Source: Sphingobacterium sp.
GTDB lineage: Bacteria; Bacteroidota; Bacteroidia; Sphingobacteriales; Sphingobacteriaceae
Reading direction: 5' to 3'
Length of the DNA stretch: 64,000 bases
Assembly: GCA_031286695.1 (NCBI GenBank)
Contig: JAITTY010000006.1
Span: forward strand, 1,054,001 to 1,118,000
Of the stretch, positions 24,986-34,818 are shown piece by piece. Position 1 is the stretch's first letter. Every line of letters starts with the position of its first letter. The notes below the pieces were generated by a model. It saw only the letters and a list, made by a program, of their open reading frames with translations. It was not told where the DNA came from and made no database searches. Position numbers and translations under genes: made by a program.

Positions 24986-26659
24986 ATGAGGCTGAATATA
25001 ACAAAAAATAATAATTTACTCCGAATAATGCTGGCAGGCATGGGAGTAGGTATTTCCTTCGGAGGTTTTGCCCAGATTAAAAGCCAACCTTATTCGTATC
25101 ATTTTTATCAAAAAATGAACGATGTGGTTTATTCTACGGAGACGAGAATGCATACTTCGGCTAAACCATTCGTCATTAAAGACTCTTTATTGTTAGCCAA
25201 GTTTGATTCCATACAATCCAATAAACCTGTTTCTTCTTCCAATTGGTTTATGCGTAAGATTTTTAATGAGCATCTTGTGCAGGTTGAGAAGGACGATTAT
25301 ACATTCTACGCTGATTTTTTGCCTGATCTTTATATTGGAAAGGACATGCAGGGTGATAAACGGCGTACTTGGATGAATAGCAGAGGATTTCAGGTGGGAT
25401 TGAATGTGGGGAATAAATTTACATTCAATACTTCCGCATTTGAAAGTCAGGCGGTCTTTCCGAAATACCTTGATGATTATATTGTTGCAAATAAAGTTGT
25501 TCCTGGCCAGGGAAATACGAAATTTCAGTCTAAAAATAAAATGGACTGGATGTATGCGACAGCGAGCATGACCTATGACGCCCATAAATATATCCAGGCA
25601 ACTTTGGCTTATGACAAAAACTTTATTGGGGATGGGTATAGATCCATGCTTTTATCCGATTTCTCTTCAAACTATGCGCATCTGAAATTGACTGGGACGA
25701 TAGGAAATGTTCAATATACCTCAATCTGGGCTTATATGAATGATCCTACGCACCCTAGACAGGATTTAACGGGTACATATCCTATGGAGGGGCAAAATAA
25801 CACACGTTTAGGAGATGGGAAGAAATGGGGCGCCTTTCAATACTTGGATTGGAATGTAACCAATAAATTGTCGGTAGGCTTTTTTCAATCTGTTGTTTGG
25901 GCAGCGCAGGATGAAGCTGGGAAAAGAGGTTTTGATTTTAGTTATTTGAGTCCAATTATCTTTATTCGTCCTGTCGAAAGCAATAACTCGACTTCACCCG
26001 ATAAAATGTTTTTGGGTTTAACCTCAAAATATAAGCTTCCTTATAATTTGACAGTATACGGCCAGTTTTTGTTAGGAGAATTTACGGCGAAAGAGTTTTT
26101 CGCAGGCAATGGATATGCACATAATAAATGGGGAGCACAACTTGGTGTAAGGGGATATGATATGTTTGGTGTCAAAAACCTGAGTTTTTTAGCGGAGTAT
26201 AATACGGCTAGACCTTATACTTATGCGCACTTTAAATCATATTCAAACTATAGCAACAATGCCGAACCATTGGCGCATCCGAAAGGGGCAAACTTTAGAG
26301 AGCTTGTCGGTCTTGTGAATTATGCCTGGGATCGATGGGACTTTTCGCTACAGGGCATGTTCACCCAAAATGGACTTGATCTACCTGATGGAAGTAATAT
26401 GGGAGGGAACATCTTTCAATCCTATAATACGATACCAAATTTATACGGAAACCATATCGCGCAAGGGATAAAGAATAATATCTACTATGCAGATGCGAAG
26501 GCTGCCTATGTGCTTAACCCGAAGTATAATCTTCGTTTAGAACTCGGTTATACCCAACGATATGCAAAAGCGCAATATGATACGCCTGTTGTCAGTAAGT
26601 CAGGAGTGGTTTCATTTGGACTTCGCTCCAGTTTCCGTGCAATTTATAACGATTTATAG
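24986..26659 (+). CDS. Wzi/RemB-like outer-membrane beta-barrel protein
   Basis: Encodes 557 residues. A signal peptide (about 1-29, ending GGFAQ) precedes a beta-barrel with many aromatic-rich strands. The stretch DKNFIGDGYRSMLLSDFSSNYAHLKL is the conserved segment shared by capsule-assembly Wzi and the gliding-associated RemB group; NGYAHNKWGAQLGVRGYD and the C-terminal GVVSFGLRSSFRAIYNDL are further barrel strands. Such proteins hold surface polysaccharide or function in surface motility. There is no neighbouring capsule or gliding locus, so which role applies is unknown. Confidence 0.75.
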   Translation: MRLNITKNNNLLRIMLAGMGVGISFGGFAQIKSQPYSYHFYQKMNDVVYSTETRMHTSAKPFVIKDSLLLAKFDSIQSNKPVSSSNWFMRKIFNEHLVQVEKDDYTFYADFLPDLYIGKDMQGDKRRTWMNSRGFQVGLNVGNKFTFNTSAFESQAVFPKYLDDYIVANKVVPGQGNTKFQSKNKMDWMYATASMTYDAHKYIQATLAYDKNFIGDGYRSMLLSDFSSNYAHLKLTGTIGNVQYTSIWAYMNDPTHPRQDLTGTYPMEGQNNTRLGDGKKWGAFQYLDWNVTNKLSVGFFQSVVWAAQDEAGKRGFDFSYLSPIIFIRPVESNNSTSPDKMFLGLTSKYKLPYNLTVYGQFLLGEFTAKEFFAGNGYAHNKWGAQLGVRGYDMFGVKNLSFLAEYNTARPYTYAHFKSYSNYSNNAEPLAHPKGANFRELVGLVNYAWDRWDFSLQGMFTQNGLDLPDGSNMGGNIFQSYNTIPNLYGNHIAQGIKNNIYYADAKAAYVLNPKYNLRLELGYTQRYAKAQYDTPVVSKSGVVSFGLRSSFRAIYNDL

Positions 26660-26681
26660 CAATTTTTATAAACGGATCTAT

Positions 26682-26737
26682 AGACAAACTATATTGATTC
26701 TGTTCTGTTAGGGCAGTCAACATATAGTTTGTCTTTA
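26682..26737 (+). terminator. Hairpin after the Wzi-like gene, probable terminator
   Basis: A 13-bp perfect stem (AGACAAACTATAT, 26682-26694, with 26722-26734) with a 27-base loop; only a short T run (TCTTTA) follows. Confidence 0.5.
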
Positions 26738-26896
26738 CAATCATGTCTCAGGGCAAATTGACGGCATAGGGAGTGATTGCTCCTTGAGGGCCTGCTAGCT
26801 TAGCATTAAGGTTGACTTAAAAACTATTGATTTAAACAGAATAATTGCGTGTAGTCAAATCGTAAATGGACATGCACAAAAGATAATTATATTCCA

Positions 26897-27316
26897 ATGA
26901 AAAAAATCCTCATACTGAACGGCCCAAACTTGAATTTATTGGGCATAAGGGAAAAATCAATTTATGGTAGCCAGGACTTCCTGAGCTATTTTGAAGAGCT
27001 AAAAGGACAGTTTGAAACGGTGCAATTACATTATTTTCAAAGCAATTCAGAAGGAGGATTAATTGACAAGATCCACGAAGTTGGTTTTGAATTTGATGGA
27101 ATTGTATTGAATGCAGGGGCTTACACGCATACTTCTGTTGCCATTGGAGATGCAATTGCTGCTGTCACTACGCCTGTTATTGAGGTTCATATCAGTAATG
27201 TTCATCAAAGAGAGGAATTCCGTCATCATTCGTTTTTGGCAAAGAATTGTAGAGGCGTGATCTGTGGTTTTGGTTTGGATAGCTACAGATTGGGGATAGA
27301 AGCACTTCTGAAATAA
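26897..27316 (+). CDS. aroQ: 3-Dehydroquinate dehydratase, type II
   Basis: Encodes 139 residues, typical of the type II enzyme, which dehydrates 3-dehydroquinate in the shikimate pathway as a dodecamer. The signature ILILNGPNLNLLGIREKSIYG contains catalytic Tyr23 and the flexible lid; LNAGAYTHTSVAI, VEVHISNVHQREEFRHHS (substrate binding and catalytic His) and GFGLDSYRLGIEAL follow. It is a single gene ended by a perfect palindromic terminator shared with ribF. Confidence 0.96.
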   Translation: MKKILILNGPNLNLLGIREKSIYGSQDFLSYFEELKGQFETVQLHYFQSNSEGGLIDKIHEVGFEFDGIVLNAGAYTHTSVAIGDAIAAVTTPVIEVHISNVHQREEFRHHSFLAKNCRGVICGFGLDSYRLGIEALLK

Positions 27317-27347
27317 ATACACTTCCTTTACAAGGAAGAGAAAAATA

Positions 27348-27401
27348 GTCATTTATAAAATAAAAAAGCGGGAATTCCCGCTTTTTTATTTTATAAATGA
27401 C
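27348..27401. terminator. 54-bp perfect palindrome, bidirectional terminator
   Basis: A perfect palindrome centred at 27374/27375, with a GC core (AGCGGGAATTCCCGCT) flanked on both sides by AAAAAA/TTTTTT runs. It lies between the convergent aroQ and ribF genes and gives a strong stem plus T run in either direction. Confidence 0.9.
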
Positions 27402-27407
27402 ATACTG

Positions 27408-28382
27408 TTATCCAATAAGGCTTCTGATTTCTACTTCGTCTGCTTTGATCTGAGCTTTCATTTCTTCAAGTGAATCGAACCGTTCATCGTGACGGATAAA
27501 ATGGAGGAATTTGACGCGTAATGTCTTACCATAAATATCCTGATCGAAATCAAATAGGCTGATCTCAATAGCACGATTCATACCATCGACAGTAGGTCTG
27601 GTCCCTATATAGCCCATACCCTTAGCAATTGATACAGGACTTTCTTCTTTATACTCCCCTGTAGTGATATTTTGGATATGGTTATAGATATATACCTCCA
27701 CAGCATATATACCATAGGCAGGTATGAGCTTATGCGGTTCGTGGACCTGAAGGTTTGCTGTTGGAAATCCGATTGTACGCCCTATTTGGTCGCCTCTGAT
27801 CACGGTTCCTGTCAATTCGAAAGGATAACCCAAATAGAGGTTAGCCGTTCGGATATCCCCCTTGATGAGTGCTTCACGTACGCGTGTGGAAGATACTGCA
27901 ATATCGTTGATATCCTGTTCGGGGATTTCGTCAACACTGTAGTCAAAAATAGATGCAAACTGCTCTAAATCGCCCATAGTACCTTTACGATCTTTTCCGA
28001 AATGGTGATCGTAGCCTATTACAATCTTTTTCGTGCCCAGTTTACCGACAAGAACATTACTAATATATTCTTCCGGAGTCTGATTGGAGAAATCGCGGGA
28101 AAAAGGAATGATAATCAAATGGTCAATTCCCACTTTACCCAGCTGACTAACCTTTTCTTCGATATCGTTGATTAAGCGTAAGCTATCATCATCCGGATTG
28201 ATAATCAACCGTGGATGTGGAAAAAAAGTAAGTAAAATTGTCTCACCATTAATTTTTTGAGCTGCTTCTTTTAAATGCGCCAATATTTTTTGATGGCCAA
28301 TATGGACACCATCGAAAGTACCGATGGTTACAACAGCATTTTCAACTGGTGAGAAATCATCTAAACTTCTGTAGATTTTCAT
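27408..28382 (-). CDS. ribF: Bifunctional riboflavin kinase / FAD synthetase
   Basis: Encodes 324 residues. The N-terminal FAD synthetase (nucleotidyl transferase) domain shows VVTIGTFDGVHIGHQKIL, TFFPHPRLII and VIGYDHHFGKDRKG; the C-terminal riboflavin kinase domain (about 185-310) has GTVIRGDQIGRTIGFPTANL and a GIYAVEV stretch. The enzyme makes FMN and then FAD in the cytoplasm. It is the last gene of the ftsX-DUF3098-uppP-truB-ribF unit; the 55-base gap after truB contains no obvious signal. Confidence 0.96.
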   Translation of the reverse strand: MKIYRSLDDFSPVENAVVTIGTFDGVHIGHQKILAHLKEAAQKINGETILLTFFPHPRLIINPDDDSLRLINDIEEKVSQLGKVGIDHLIIIPFSRDFSNQTPEEYISNVLVGKLGTKKIVIGYDHHFGKDRKGTMGDLEQFASIFDYSVDEIPEQDINDIAVSSTRVREALIKGDIRTANLYLGYPFELTGTVIRGDQIGRTIGFPTANLQVHEPHKLIPAYGIYAVEVYIYNHIQNITTGEYKEESPVSIAKGMGYIGTRPTVDGMNRAIEISLFDFDQDIYGKTLRVKFLHFIRHDERFDSLEEMKAQIKADEVEIRSLIG

Positions 28383-28437
28383 TTATAGGAGTTTTTGCAA
28401 AAATAAGATAAAGAATCAATAAAATGGGACGGTAAAG

Positions 28438-29160
28438 TTATTTAATGATTTCTTTATGACGTTTTATTTCAGCGATAAGTTGTTCTAGATTCCATGCATT
28501 TTCTACTTTATAATCCCCGCTTTTGGTGCGTCTCAAAGAACTCAGATGTGAGCCGCTCTGTAAGACTTTTCCAAAGTCATAGGCTAGTGATCTGATGTAG
28601 GTTCCTTTTGAACAGGAGATACGAAAATACACGTTTGGGAGTTCGATTTTTTCAATCAGAAAGCTATTAATGCGTACTTGGCGAGATTTTATTTCAACTT
28701 CTTCGCCTCGTCGGGCTTTTTCATACACGCGTTCGCCATTTATTTTAATAGCCGAGTGGGCTGGTGGAAATTGCTGAATATCTCCTTCAAAGGATTTCGC
28801 AGCTTCAAGGATCATTTCCTCCGTAATATGATCGATTGCAAAGGTTTCATCAATTTCCGTTTCCAGATCATAAGAAGGCGTTGTAGCTCCCAGTGTGATC
28901 GAACCGGTGTATTCTTTGTCCTCAGCTTGGTAGCTGTCAATTTTTTTTGTGAGTTTGCCTGTGCAAACAATAAGTAAGCCGGTCGCAAGCGGATCTAAAG
29001 TTCCCGCGTGACCGACTTTTAATTTTAACGGTTTGATGGAGTTTCTGACTTTACCAACAACGTCAAAACTTGTCCATGTTAAAGGTTTATCGATCAACAG
29101 CATCTCTCCTTCAGCAAAGTTGAACTTCGCTGAGTTTTCACTAACCTCTATATTTTCCAT
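28438..29160 (-). CDS. truB: tRNA pseudouridine-55 synthase
   Basis: Encodes 240 residues. TruB converts U55 of tRNAs to pseudouridine. The catalytic segment KVGHAGTLDPLATGLLIVCTGKLTKKI contains the essential Asp of the GTLDP motif; the KEYTGSITLGATTPSYDLE, PPAHSAIKINGERVYEKAR and CSKGTYIRSLAYDFGK motifs follow. The C-terminal PUA-like part is short, as in other Bacteroidota. It begins 9 bases after uppP in the same operon. Confidence 0.96.
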   Translation of the reverse strand: MENIEVSENSAKFNFAEGEMLLIDKPLTWTSFDVVGKVRNSIKPLKLKVGHAGTLDPLATGLLIVCTGKLTKKIDSYQAEDKEYTGSITLGATTPSYDLETEIDETFAIDHITEEMILEAAKSFEGDIQQFPPAHSAIKINGERVYEKARRGEEVEIKSRQVRINSFLIEKIELPNVYFRISCSKGTYIRSLAYDFGKVLQSGSHLSSLRRTKSGDYKVENAWNLEQLIAEIKRHKEIIK

Positions 29161-29169
29161 CCAAAGATT

Positions 29170-29964
29170 TTAGATAATTTGTAAACTATGACCCGAAAGC
29201 AGAAGGGCAAGAATAATAACACCAACGATGATTCGGTACCAACCAAATGCTTTAAAACCATATTTGGTCAAAAAGCCAATGAAAGACTTGATGGCAACGA
29301 TGGCAACAACGAAACCAATTAGATTTCCTATGATGAGCAAATTAAGCTCTTCTCCTGTAAACGTATTCCCTTCCTTGAAAAACTTCAATAGCTTCACTGC
29401 AGAAGCGCCAAACATCATTGGCAAAGCTAGGAAAAAGGAAAATTCAGCAGCAGCTTTACGGGTTAACTTTTCTGCCATACCGCCAATAATCGTACTTGCA
29501 GATCTTGAGGTGCCCGGGATCAATGCAAGACATTGATATACACCGATCATAAAAGCTTGTTTGTAGGAAACCTTGTCCGAATCTTCAACAGTTGGCTTGT
29601 TGAACCACTTGTCAACAAAAAGTAAAACCAAGCCTCCAACCACTAACATGACCGCGACCATTAGAGGGCTTTCTAATAGTGCGTCAATATAATCGTTGAA
29701 CAGCAAGCCCAGCACAGAAGCCGGAATAGCTGCGATAATCAATTTGTAATAAAAAGAAAGCGTTTTAAAAAAACGTTTGTAGTATAGCACTAGAACGGAT
29801 AATATCGTTCCCAGCTGGATGACAATCGTAAATAATTTGACAAATGCTGATGGTTGAATACCCATTAAGGCAGTAGCAATGATCATGTGACCTGTCGACG
29901 ATACAGGCAAAAACTCCGTTAATCCTTCAATGATAGCAAGGATAATAGCTTCAATAATAGACAT
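29170..29964 (-). CDS. uppP: Undecaprenyl-diphosphatase (BacA type)
   Basis: Encodes 264 residues with about eight membrane segments. It dephosphorylates undecaprenyl pyrophosphate to recycle the lipid carrier for peptidoglycan and other glycans. The two family motifs are visible: IEGLTEFLPVSSTGHMI near the N-terminus and LIPGTSRSASTIIGG in the middle. It lies 22 bases after the DUF3098 gene and 9 before truB. Confidence 0.95.
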   Translation of the reverse strand: MSIIEAIILAIIEGLTEFLPVSSTGHMIIATALMGIQPSAFVKLFTIVIQLGTILSVLVLYYKRFFKTLSFYYKLIIAAIPASVLGLLFNDYIDALLESPLMVAVMLVVGGLVLLFVDKWFNKPTVEDSDKVSYKQAFMIGVYQCLALIPGTSRSASTIIGGMAEKLTRKAAAEFSFFLALPMMFGASAVKLLKFFKEGNTFTGEELNLLIIGNLIGFVVAIVAIKSFIGFLTKYGFKAFGWYRIIVGVIILALLLSGHSLQII

Positions 29965-29986
29965 CTGTTTAAAATAAGATTATGCT

Positions 29987-30226
29987 TTAGTTGGATTTGT
30001 TTTTGGGACGGTATAGGATTGCTGCGAATCCTATGGCAAACCCGAGAACAACAACAATAGGAGCCAAGGTAATCTTGGTAAAACTATAAATATCAGTTTC
30101 ACCGGACATCAATGCAAAGCCAATGATTACAACAGCTAAGCTAGCTATAAACAGTTGGTAATTTACTTTGGAGAATACAAATGAACCTTTGTTTACTGAT
30201 TCAGTAGATTTCTTTATTTGAGCCAT
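29987..30226 (-). CDS. DUF3098 membrane protein
   Basis: Encodes 79 residues with two membrane helices (about 27-44, containing LFIASLAVVIIGFALMSG, and 50-71) and a short basic tail. The segment GFALMSGETDIYSFTKITLAPIVVVLGF matches DUF3098. In Bacteroidota it is repeatedly found between ftsX and uppP, as here (2 bases after ftsX, 22 before uppP), suggesting a role linked to the envelope, but no function is known. Confidence 0.85.
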   Translation of the reverse strand: MAQIKKSTESVNKGSFVFSKVNYQLFIASLAVVIIGFALMSGETDIYSFTKITLAPIVVVLGFAIGFAAILYRPKNKSN

Positions 30227-30228
30227 TT

Positions 30229-31107
30229 TTATCTGTATAAATCGTTAGATTGTGCCTTTAAGTATTTTGTTACCGCGAAATAGGTACTAAGTCCCGAAAT
30301 GAGAATCCCAATTAAGATTACGCCTAAAAAGATCACTCCAAATTCAAACCAGTTGCGTAAAAAGACCAATTCAGGTATTTGCTGCTGCGCAAACTTAAGC
30401 GTTAAAATGAGGAGTAAAATTGCAATTAGAGATCCCAGCAAACCATGAATGATGCCATAGGTTATAAATGGCTTGCGGATAAAGTTTTTAGTCGCTCCAA
30501 TCAGTTGCATACTTTTGATTAAGAAGCGTTGTGAGTAAATTGCCAGACGGATTGTATTGTTTATTAAAGCTACGGCGATAATGAGTAGAATGACCGCAAA
30601 TGCCAAAACAATCATACCGATAATACGTACGTTTTGATTGACCATGTCAATCAATGATTCCTGGTATACAACTTCTTTGATCTTATTGTTTTTGGAGATC
30701 TTCTCAATAAAAGTTTTAATACTATCTGTATTGGCATAATTCTCTTTCATGTAAACATCCAAAGAAGGCAGAAGTGGGTTATGCCCCAAGTATTGTACGA
30801 AATCCTCACCGAGATCCTCTTTTAGATTTTTTGCAGCTAATTCTTTACTGATATATTCGGTACGGAGTACATAGGGATCCTTCTCAAGGTCTTTTTGCAA
30901 GGATAGCACATCACCTTCACTTGTACCATCATTCACGATGACATTTAAGACAATATTTTCCTTAACGTATTTTGAAAGATTTTTAGCGTGCACCAAGAGT
31001 AATCCCAACATACCTGTTACCAGCAGCACAAGAGCGATACTGATCACCGTAGATACATATACAGATTTTGTTTTTCTTTTTTGTGTGCTTAATTCGTATT
31101 CTGACAT
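30229..31107 (-). CDS. ftsX: Cell-division ABC transporter permease FtsX
   Basis: Encodes 292 residues from ATG 31107; a TTG three codons upstream (31116) is a less likely start. It has a cytoplasmic N-terminus, a membrane helix at about 20-42, a large periplasmic loop (FtsX extracellular domain, about 45-165), and three further C-terminal helices typical of the FtsX/MacB permease family. With FtsE it regulates septal peptidoglycan hydrolases. It opens the operon; the FtsE ATPase gene is not in the window. Confidence 0.92.
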   Translation of the reverse strand: MSEYELSTQKRKTKSVYVSTVISIALVLLVTGMLGLLLVHAKNLSKYVKENIVLNVIVNDGTSEGDVLSLQKDLEKDPYVLRTEYISKELAAKNLKEDLGEDFVQYLGHNPLLPSLDVYMKENYANTDSIKTFIEKISKNNKIKEVVYQESLIDMVNQNVRIIGMIVLAFAVILLIIAVALINNTIRLAIYSQRFLIKSMQLIGATKNFIRKPFITYGIIHGLLGSLIAILLLILTLKFAQQQIPELVFLRNWFEFGVIFLGVILIGILISGLSTYFAVTKYLKAQSNDLYR

Positions 31108-31325
31108 AATAAGCAAAAATTTATTTGCGAAAGTAACTATTTGAGTGGAAGATTTCGAATTAATCTTGTAATTACTTTGATAAAAATCTATTCGAACACT
31201 GTTTTCTTCCTATGTTTAATTAACTTTTCAATACTATAATTTATTGTTCAAACTACAAAACTTTTATCACATTTCGGTATTAAAATCGTAATTTCGCAAG
31301 TCATAAAAATTCCTTACGAATAAAA

Positions 31326-34109
31326 ATGGAGTATAATCACAAATCATTAGAGAAAAAGTGGCAAAAGTTTTGGGCGGATCATCAAACGTATAAAACGTCC
31401 GATACGCATCAAAAGCCAAAATACTATGTATTGGATATGTTTCCTTATCCTTCTGGAGCGGGATTGCACGTTGGTCATCCGCTGGGATATATTGCTTCGG
31501 ACATCTTTTCAAGATATAAACGTTTGAAAGGTTTCAATGTATTGCATCCGATGGGATATGATTCTTTTGGACTTCCTGCAGAGCAATATGCCATTCAAAC
31601 TGGCCAGCATCCTGCTGTTACGACTGAGGTAAATATCAATCGTTATCGTGAGCAAATGGATAACATTGGCTTCTCTTATGATTGGAGCCGCGAAGTACGT
31701 ACTTCCGATCCTGCGTATTACAAATGGACACAGTGGATTTTTATGAGATTGTTTGATTCTTGGTATAATAAAGAATCAGATAAAGCCGAACCGATCGAAA
31801 CGTTGATAGCGAGGTTTACAGCAAGTGGCTCTGCTTCCATTGCAGCGGTTTCTGATGAAGATGTGTTGGAATTCAGCGCCGAAGAATGGAAATCTTTTGA
31901 TGAAGAAAAGCAACAACGGGAGTTATTGAAATATCGGATTGCTTATTTACGTGAAAGTACGGTAAATTGGTGTGCTGCTTTAGGGACAGTATTGGCGAAT
32001 GACGAGGTAATCAATGGTGTTTCTGAGCGTGGTGGATATCCGGTTGAGCAAAAGAAGATGATGCAGTGGTCTATGCGGATTACTGCCTATGCTGATCGCT
32101 TGTTAAGAGGGTTGGATACGGTTGATTGGCCAGAACCATTGATTGAAATGCAACGAAACTGGATCGGAAAATCGGTCGGTGCTTCTGTGAAATTCCCGGT
32201 ACCGCAATTAGATACGGCCATCGAAGTTTTTACGACGCGTGTAGATACTATATTTGGTGTTTCATTTGTTGTTTTGGCGCCAGAGCATGAATTGGTCGCA
32301 GCATTGACAACTCCTGAACAACAAGCTGAAGTCGATGCGTATATCGAGAAGACGGCAAAGAAATCTGAATTGGATCGTATGGCCGATACAAAAACAGTTT
32401 CAGGAGCTTTTACAGGTTCCTATGCCAAGCATCCGATTTCAGGACAAAATGTACAAATTTGGATTGCGGATTATGTCCTTGCAGGATATGGTACAGGTGC
32501 TGTTATGGCTGTTCCTAGTGGTGATCAACGTGACTATGTTTTTGCTAAACATTTCAACCTAGAGATTATTCCTATTTCCGATACACAAAATATTGAAGAA
32601 GAAGCCGATCCTAATAAGGATGGGAAATACATCAATTCCGATTTTATCAATGGCATGACCTATCAGGAGGCTGTACCAGCTTTAATTGCAAGATTAGAGG
32701 AGCTTAAATTGGGGAAGGCGAAAGTAAACTTCCGTATGCGCGATGCTATTTTTGGGCGTCAGCGTTATTGGGGAGAACCCGTTCCTGTCTACTTTAAAAA
32801 TGGATTACCTTATTTAATTAAAGAAGAAGAATTACCGCTCTTATTACCCGAAGTGGATAAATATTTACCAACGGAATCGGGTGAACCTCCATTGGGAAGG
32901 GCCAAAGATTGGAAATATGAAGATCAATATGAGTATGAATTGAGTACGATGCCGGGATGGGCAGGCTCCTCATGGTATTGGTTTAGGTATATGGATCCAA
33001 AAAATCAAGGTAATTTTGCATCCAAAGAGGCTGTGGATTATTGGAAAGCCGTAGATTTATATATCGGTGGTTCTGAGCATGCTACTGGACACTTGTTGTA
33101 TTCGCGTTTTTGGAACAAGTTCTTGAAAGATTTGGGTTACCAAAATGAGGAAGAGCCATTCCGCAAATTGATTAATCAAGGAATGATTCAAGGACGCTCA
33201 AATTTTGTATACCGTGTGCTAGATGAAGAGGGCAGAGGTACTAGCCAGTTTGTGTCCTATGGTTTAAGAAACGATTATAAAACAATTCCATTGCATGTAG
33301 ACGTTAATATTGTCTCCAATGATATGCTGGATTTAGAAAAATTTAAAAACTTCAGACCGGACTTTGCTAATGCTGAATTTGTATTGGAAAATGGGAAGTA
33401 TATCTGTGGTAGTGAGGTGGAGAAAATGTCGAAATCCAAATTCAATGTGGTCAATCCGGACGATATTATCGAGTCGTATGGAGCAGATACACTGCGCCTA
33501 TATGAAATGTTTTTAGGTCCATTGGAGCAAGCTAAACCTTGGAATACCAATGGTATTGAAGGGGTTTATAAGTTCTTGCGTAAAGTATGGCGCCTTTTCC
33601 ACGATGCTGAAGGTAATTTCAATGTTTCTGATGAAGATCCATCCAAAGCGGAATTTAAAGCTTTGCATAAAATTATCAAAAAGGTGGAAGAAGATATTGA
33701 GCGTTTTTCATTCAATACTTCCGTATCAGCCTTTATGATCTGTGTCAATGAATTGACGGATCTGAAGAGTAATAAACGACAAATATTGGAACAGTTGGTG
33801 GTTATTCTCCAGCCTTATGCGCCACATATCACCGAAGAGCTATGGGCACTGCTGGGTAATGAAGCGGGCACACTTTCGTACGCTTCATATCCTGTCTTTA
33901 AACCAGAATATTTAGTTGAATCTGAATTTGCGTATCCGGTATCTTTCAATGGTAAAATGAAATTCAATCTATCATTGGCGCTTGATTTAGATCAAAAAGC
34001 AGTAGAAGATACGATTAAAGCACATGCTGATGTACAACGACATTTAGATGGGAAAGCGATCAAAAAGATCATTTTTGTCAAAGGAAAAATAATCAATATT
34101 GTGATTTAA
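31326..34109 (+). CDS. leuS: Leucyl-tRNA synthetase
   Basis: Encodes 927 residues. The class I signature HIGH appears as [10 protein letters not shown] at about residue 48 and KMSKS in [12 protein letters not shown] at about residue 700. The CP1 editing domain (about 240-440) has [20 protein letters not shown] and [21 protein letters not shown] with the conserved Asp. The C-terminal anticodon-binding part ends with a short ubiquitin-like tail ([19 protein letters not shown]). It is a single gene with its own terminator. The 218 bases upstream include TAATTTCG (31289), one mismatch to a -7 box. Confidence 0.97.
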   Translation: MEYNHKSLEKKWQKFWADHQTYKTSDTHQKPKYYVLDMFPYPSGAGLHVGHPLGYIASDIFSRYKRLKGFNVLHPMGYDSFGLPAEQYAIQTGQHPAVTTEVNINRYREQMDNIGFSYDWSREVRTSDPAYYKWTQWIFMRLFDSWYNKESDKAEPIETLIARFTASGSASIAAVSDEDVLEFSAEEWKSFDEEKQQRELLKYRIAYLRESTVNWCAALGTVLANDEVINGVSERGGYPVEQKKMMQWSMRITAYADRLLRGLDTVDWPEPLIEMQRNWIGKSVGASVKFPVPQLDTAIEVFTTRVDTIFGVSFVVLAPEHELVAALTTPEQQAEVDAYIEKTAKKSELDRMADTKTVSGAFTGSYAKHPISGQNVQIWIADYVLAGYGTGAVMAVPSGDQRDYVFAKHFNLEIIPISDTQNIEEEADPNKDGKYINSDFINGMTYQEAVPALIARLEELKLGKAKVNFRMRDAIFGRQRYWGEPVPVYFKNGLPYLIKEEELPLLLPEVDKYLPTESGEPPLGRAKDWKYEDQYEYELSTMPGWAGSSWYWFRYMDPKNQGNFASKEAVDYWKAVDLYIGGSEHATGHLLYSRFWNKFLKDLGYQNEEEPFRKLINQGMIQGRSNFVYRVLDEEGRGTSQFVSYGLRNDYKTIPLHVDVNIVSNDMLDLEKFKNFRPDFANAEFVLENGKYICGSEVEKMSKSKFNVVNPDDIIESYGADTLRLYEMFLGPLEQAKPWNTNGIEGVYKFLRKVWRLFHDAEGNFNVSDEDPSKAEFKALHKIIKKVEEDIERFSFNTSVSAFMICVNELTDLKSNKRQILEQLVVILQPYAPHITEELWALLGNEAGTLSYASYPVFKPEYLVESEFAYPVSFNGKMKFNLSLALDLDQKAVEDTIKAHADVQRHLDGKAIKKIIFVKGKIINIVI

Positions 34110-34126
34110 CCCACTCAATACACTAT

Positions 34127-34165
34127 AAAAAAGCCGTTTTATCGACAGGATAAAACGGCTTTTTT
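34127..34165. terminator. Bidirectional terminator between leuS and a GNAT gene
   Basis: A 17-bp perfect stem (34127-34143 with 34149-34165) containing AAGCCGTTTTATC, with a 5-base loop and T runs on both strands. It overlaps the stop of the convergent acetyltransferase gene. Confidence 0.88.
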
Positions 34166-34445
34166 ATGCCAATACATCTTGAAAAGCTATTGTTTTGTCG
34201 AAAATAGCTTTCGCATAGGGACAATTTGGGATAATTTTGGCATCATTCTTTCGGGCATAGTCAACAGCCTCCAGTACCAATTTTTTTCCCACACTCATTC
34301 CCTTATATTCGTCGTAGACCTCTGTATGATCAATAGAAAACTCATGATCGTTTTGCCAAGTATACTCTAAAATTCCAGCTTCACTATTTTCAACTTCTGC
34401 AATAAAATTGCCTCTGTCTTCCCTTTCGATGTTTCTTATTTCCAT
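34164..34445 (-). CDS. Small GNAT acetyltransferase (YidJ/NATD1-like)
   Basis: Encodes 93 residues, a minimal GNAT fold. The motif DEYKGMSVGKKLVLEAVDYARKNDAKIIPNCPYAKAIFDK matches the short acetyltransferase family (PF14542) in which a Cys in PNCPYA is conserved. The acceptor is unknown. A second open frame (34390-34623) overlaps its 5-prime end on the same strand. Confidence 0.85.
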   Translation of the reverse strand: MEIRNIEREDRGNFIAEVENSEAGILEYTWQNDHEFSIDHTEVYDEYKGMSVGKKLVLEAVDYARKNDAKIIPNCPYAKAIFDKTIAFQDVLA

Positions 34446-34623
34446 AGTTTTTTCTCAAAATAACGCCCAAATGACCTTTTTGTTTTATGAAAGTTTTCAA
34501 TTTTTGTGATTGAAATAGATCGCTTTTATAGGATTGGTATAGATAGGCTATGGTTGAAAATGCTTGTCGCTCCCAAGAGCCGTACTCGAGTCCGTTTAGC
34601 CAATAAGATAACAGTCTTTGCAT
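34390..34623 (-). CDS. Unassigned short reading frame, possible gene fragment
   Basis: Encodes 77 residues from ATG 34623 and overlaps the acetyltransferase by 56 bases. The first 55 residues (MQRLLSYWLNGLEYGSWERQ...) look like genuine helical protein, and the frame stays open for about 20 more codons upstream of the ATG, to a TAA at about 34684, while the last 18 residues in the overlap are a low-quality basic tail. This could be a short real protein or the surviving piece of a decayed gene whose start has been lost. No family recognised. Confidence 0.3.
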   Translation of the reverse strand: MQRLLSYWLNGLEYGSWERQAFSTIAYLYQSYKSDLFQSQKLKTFIKQKGHLGVILRKNYGNKKHRKGRQRQFYCRS

Positions 34624-34713
34624 TTGCTGTTTAAAATCGAAGAAACGAACCGGTTCTAGCTTAAAATCTGGGGGACAAGATCTTTAGATATCCCTTTTTT
34701 GAAGAATTTTTCT

Positions 34714-34818
34714 TATATTTGCAATTATCTCCTTAGTATACCTCGCATTTTTATCTTTTCAACGAAGCTCTAAAGGTCCGTAACCTCTTCGGGAACATTT
34801 TATTTTAATCCATATTGA
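34714..34818 (+). promoter_or_regulatory. Promoter box and long leader of the cold-shock-domain gene
   Basis: TATATTTG at 34714-34721 matches TAnnTTTG; transcription from it would leave a leader of about 90 bases. The leader can fold with AAGGT/ACCT and CGAAG/CTTCG pairings (34764-34792), ending about 25 bases before the ATG. Long structured leaders are typical of cold-shock genes in other bacteria, where they sense temperature; here this is inference. Confidence 0.45.
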
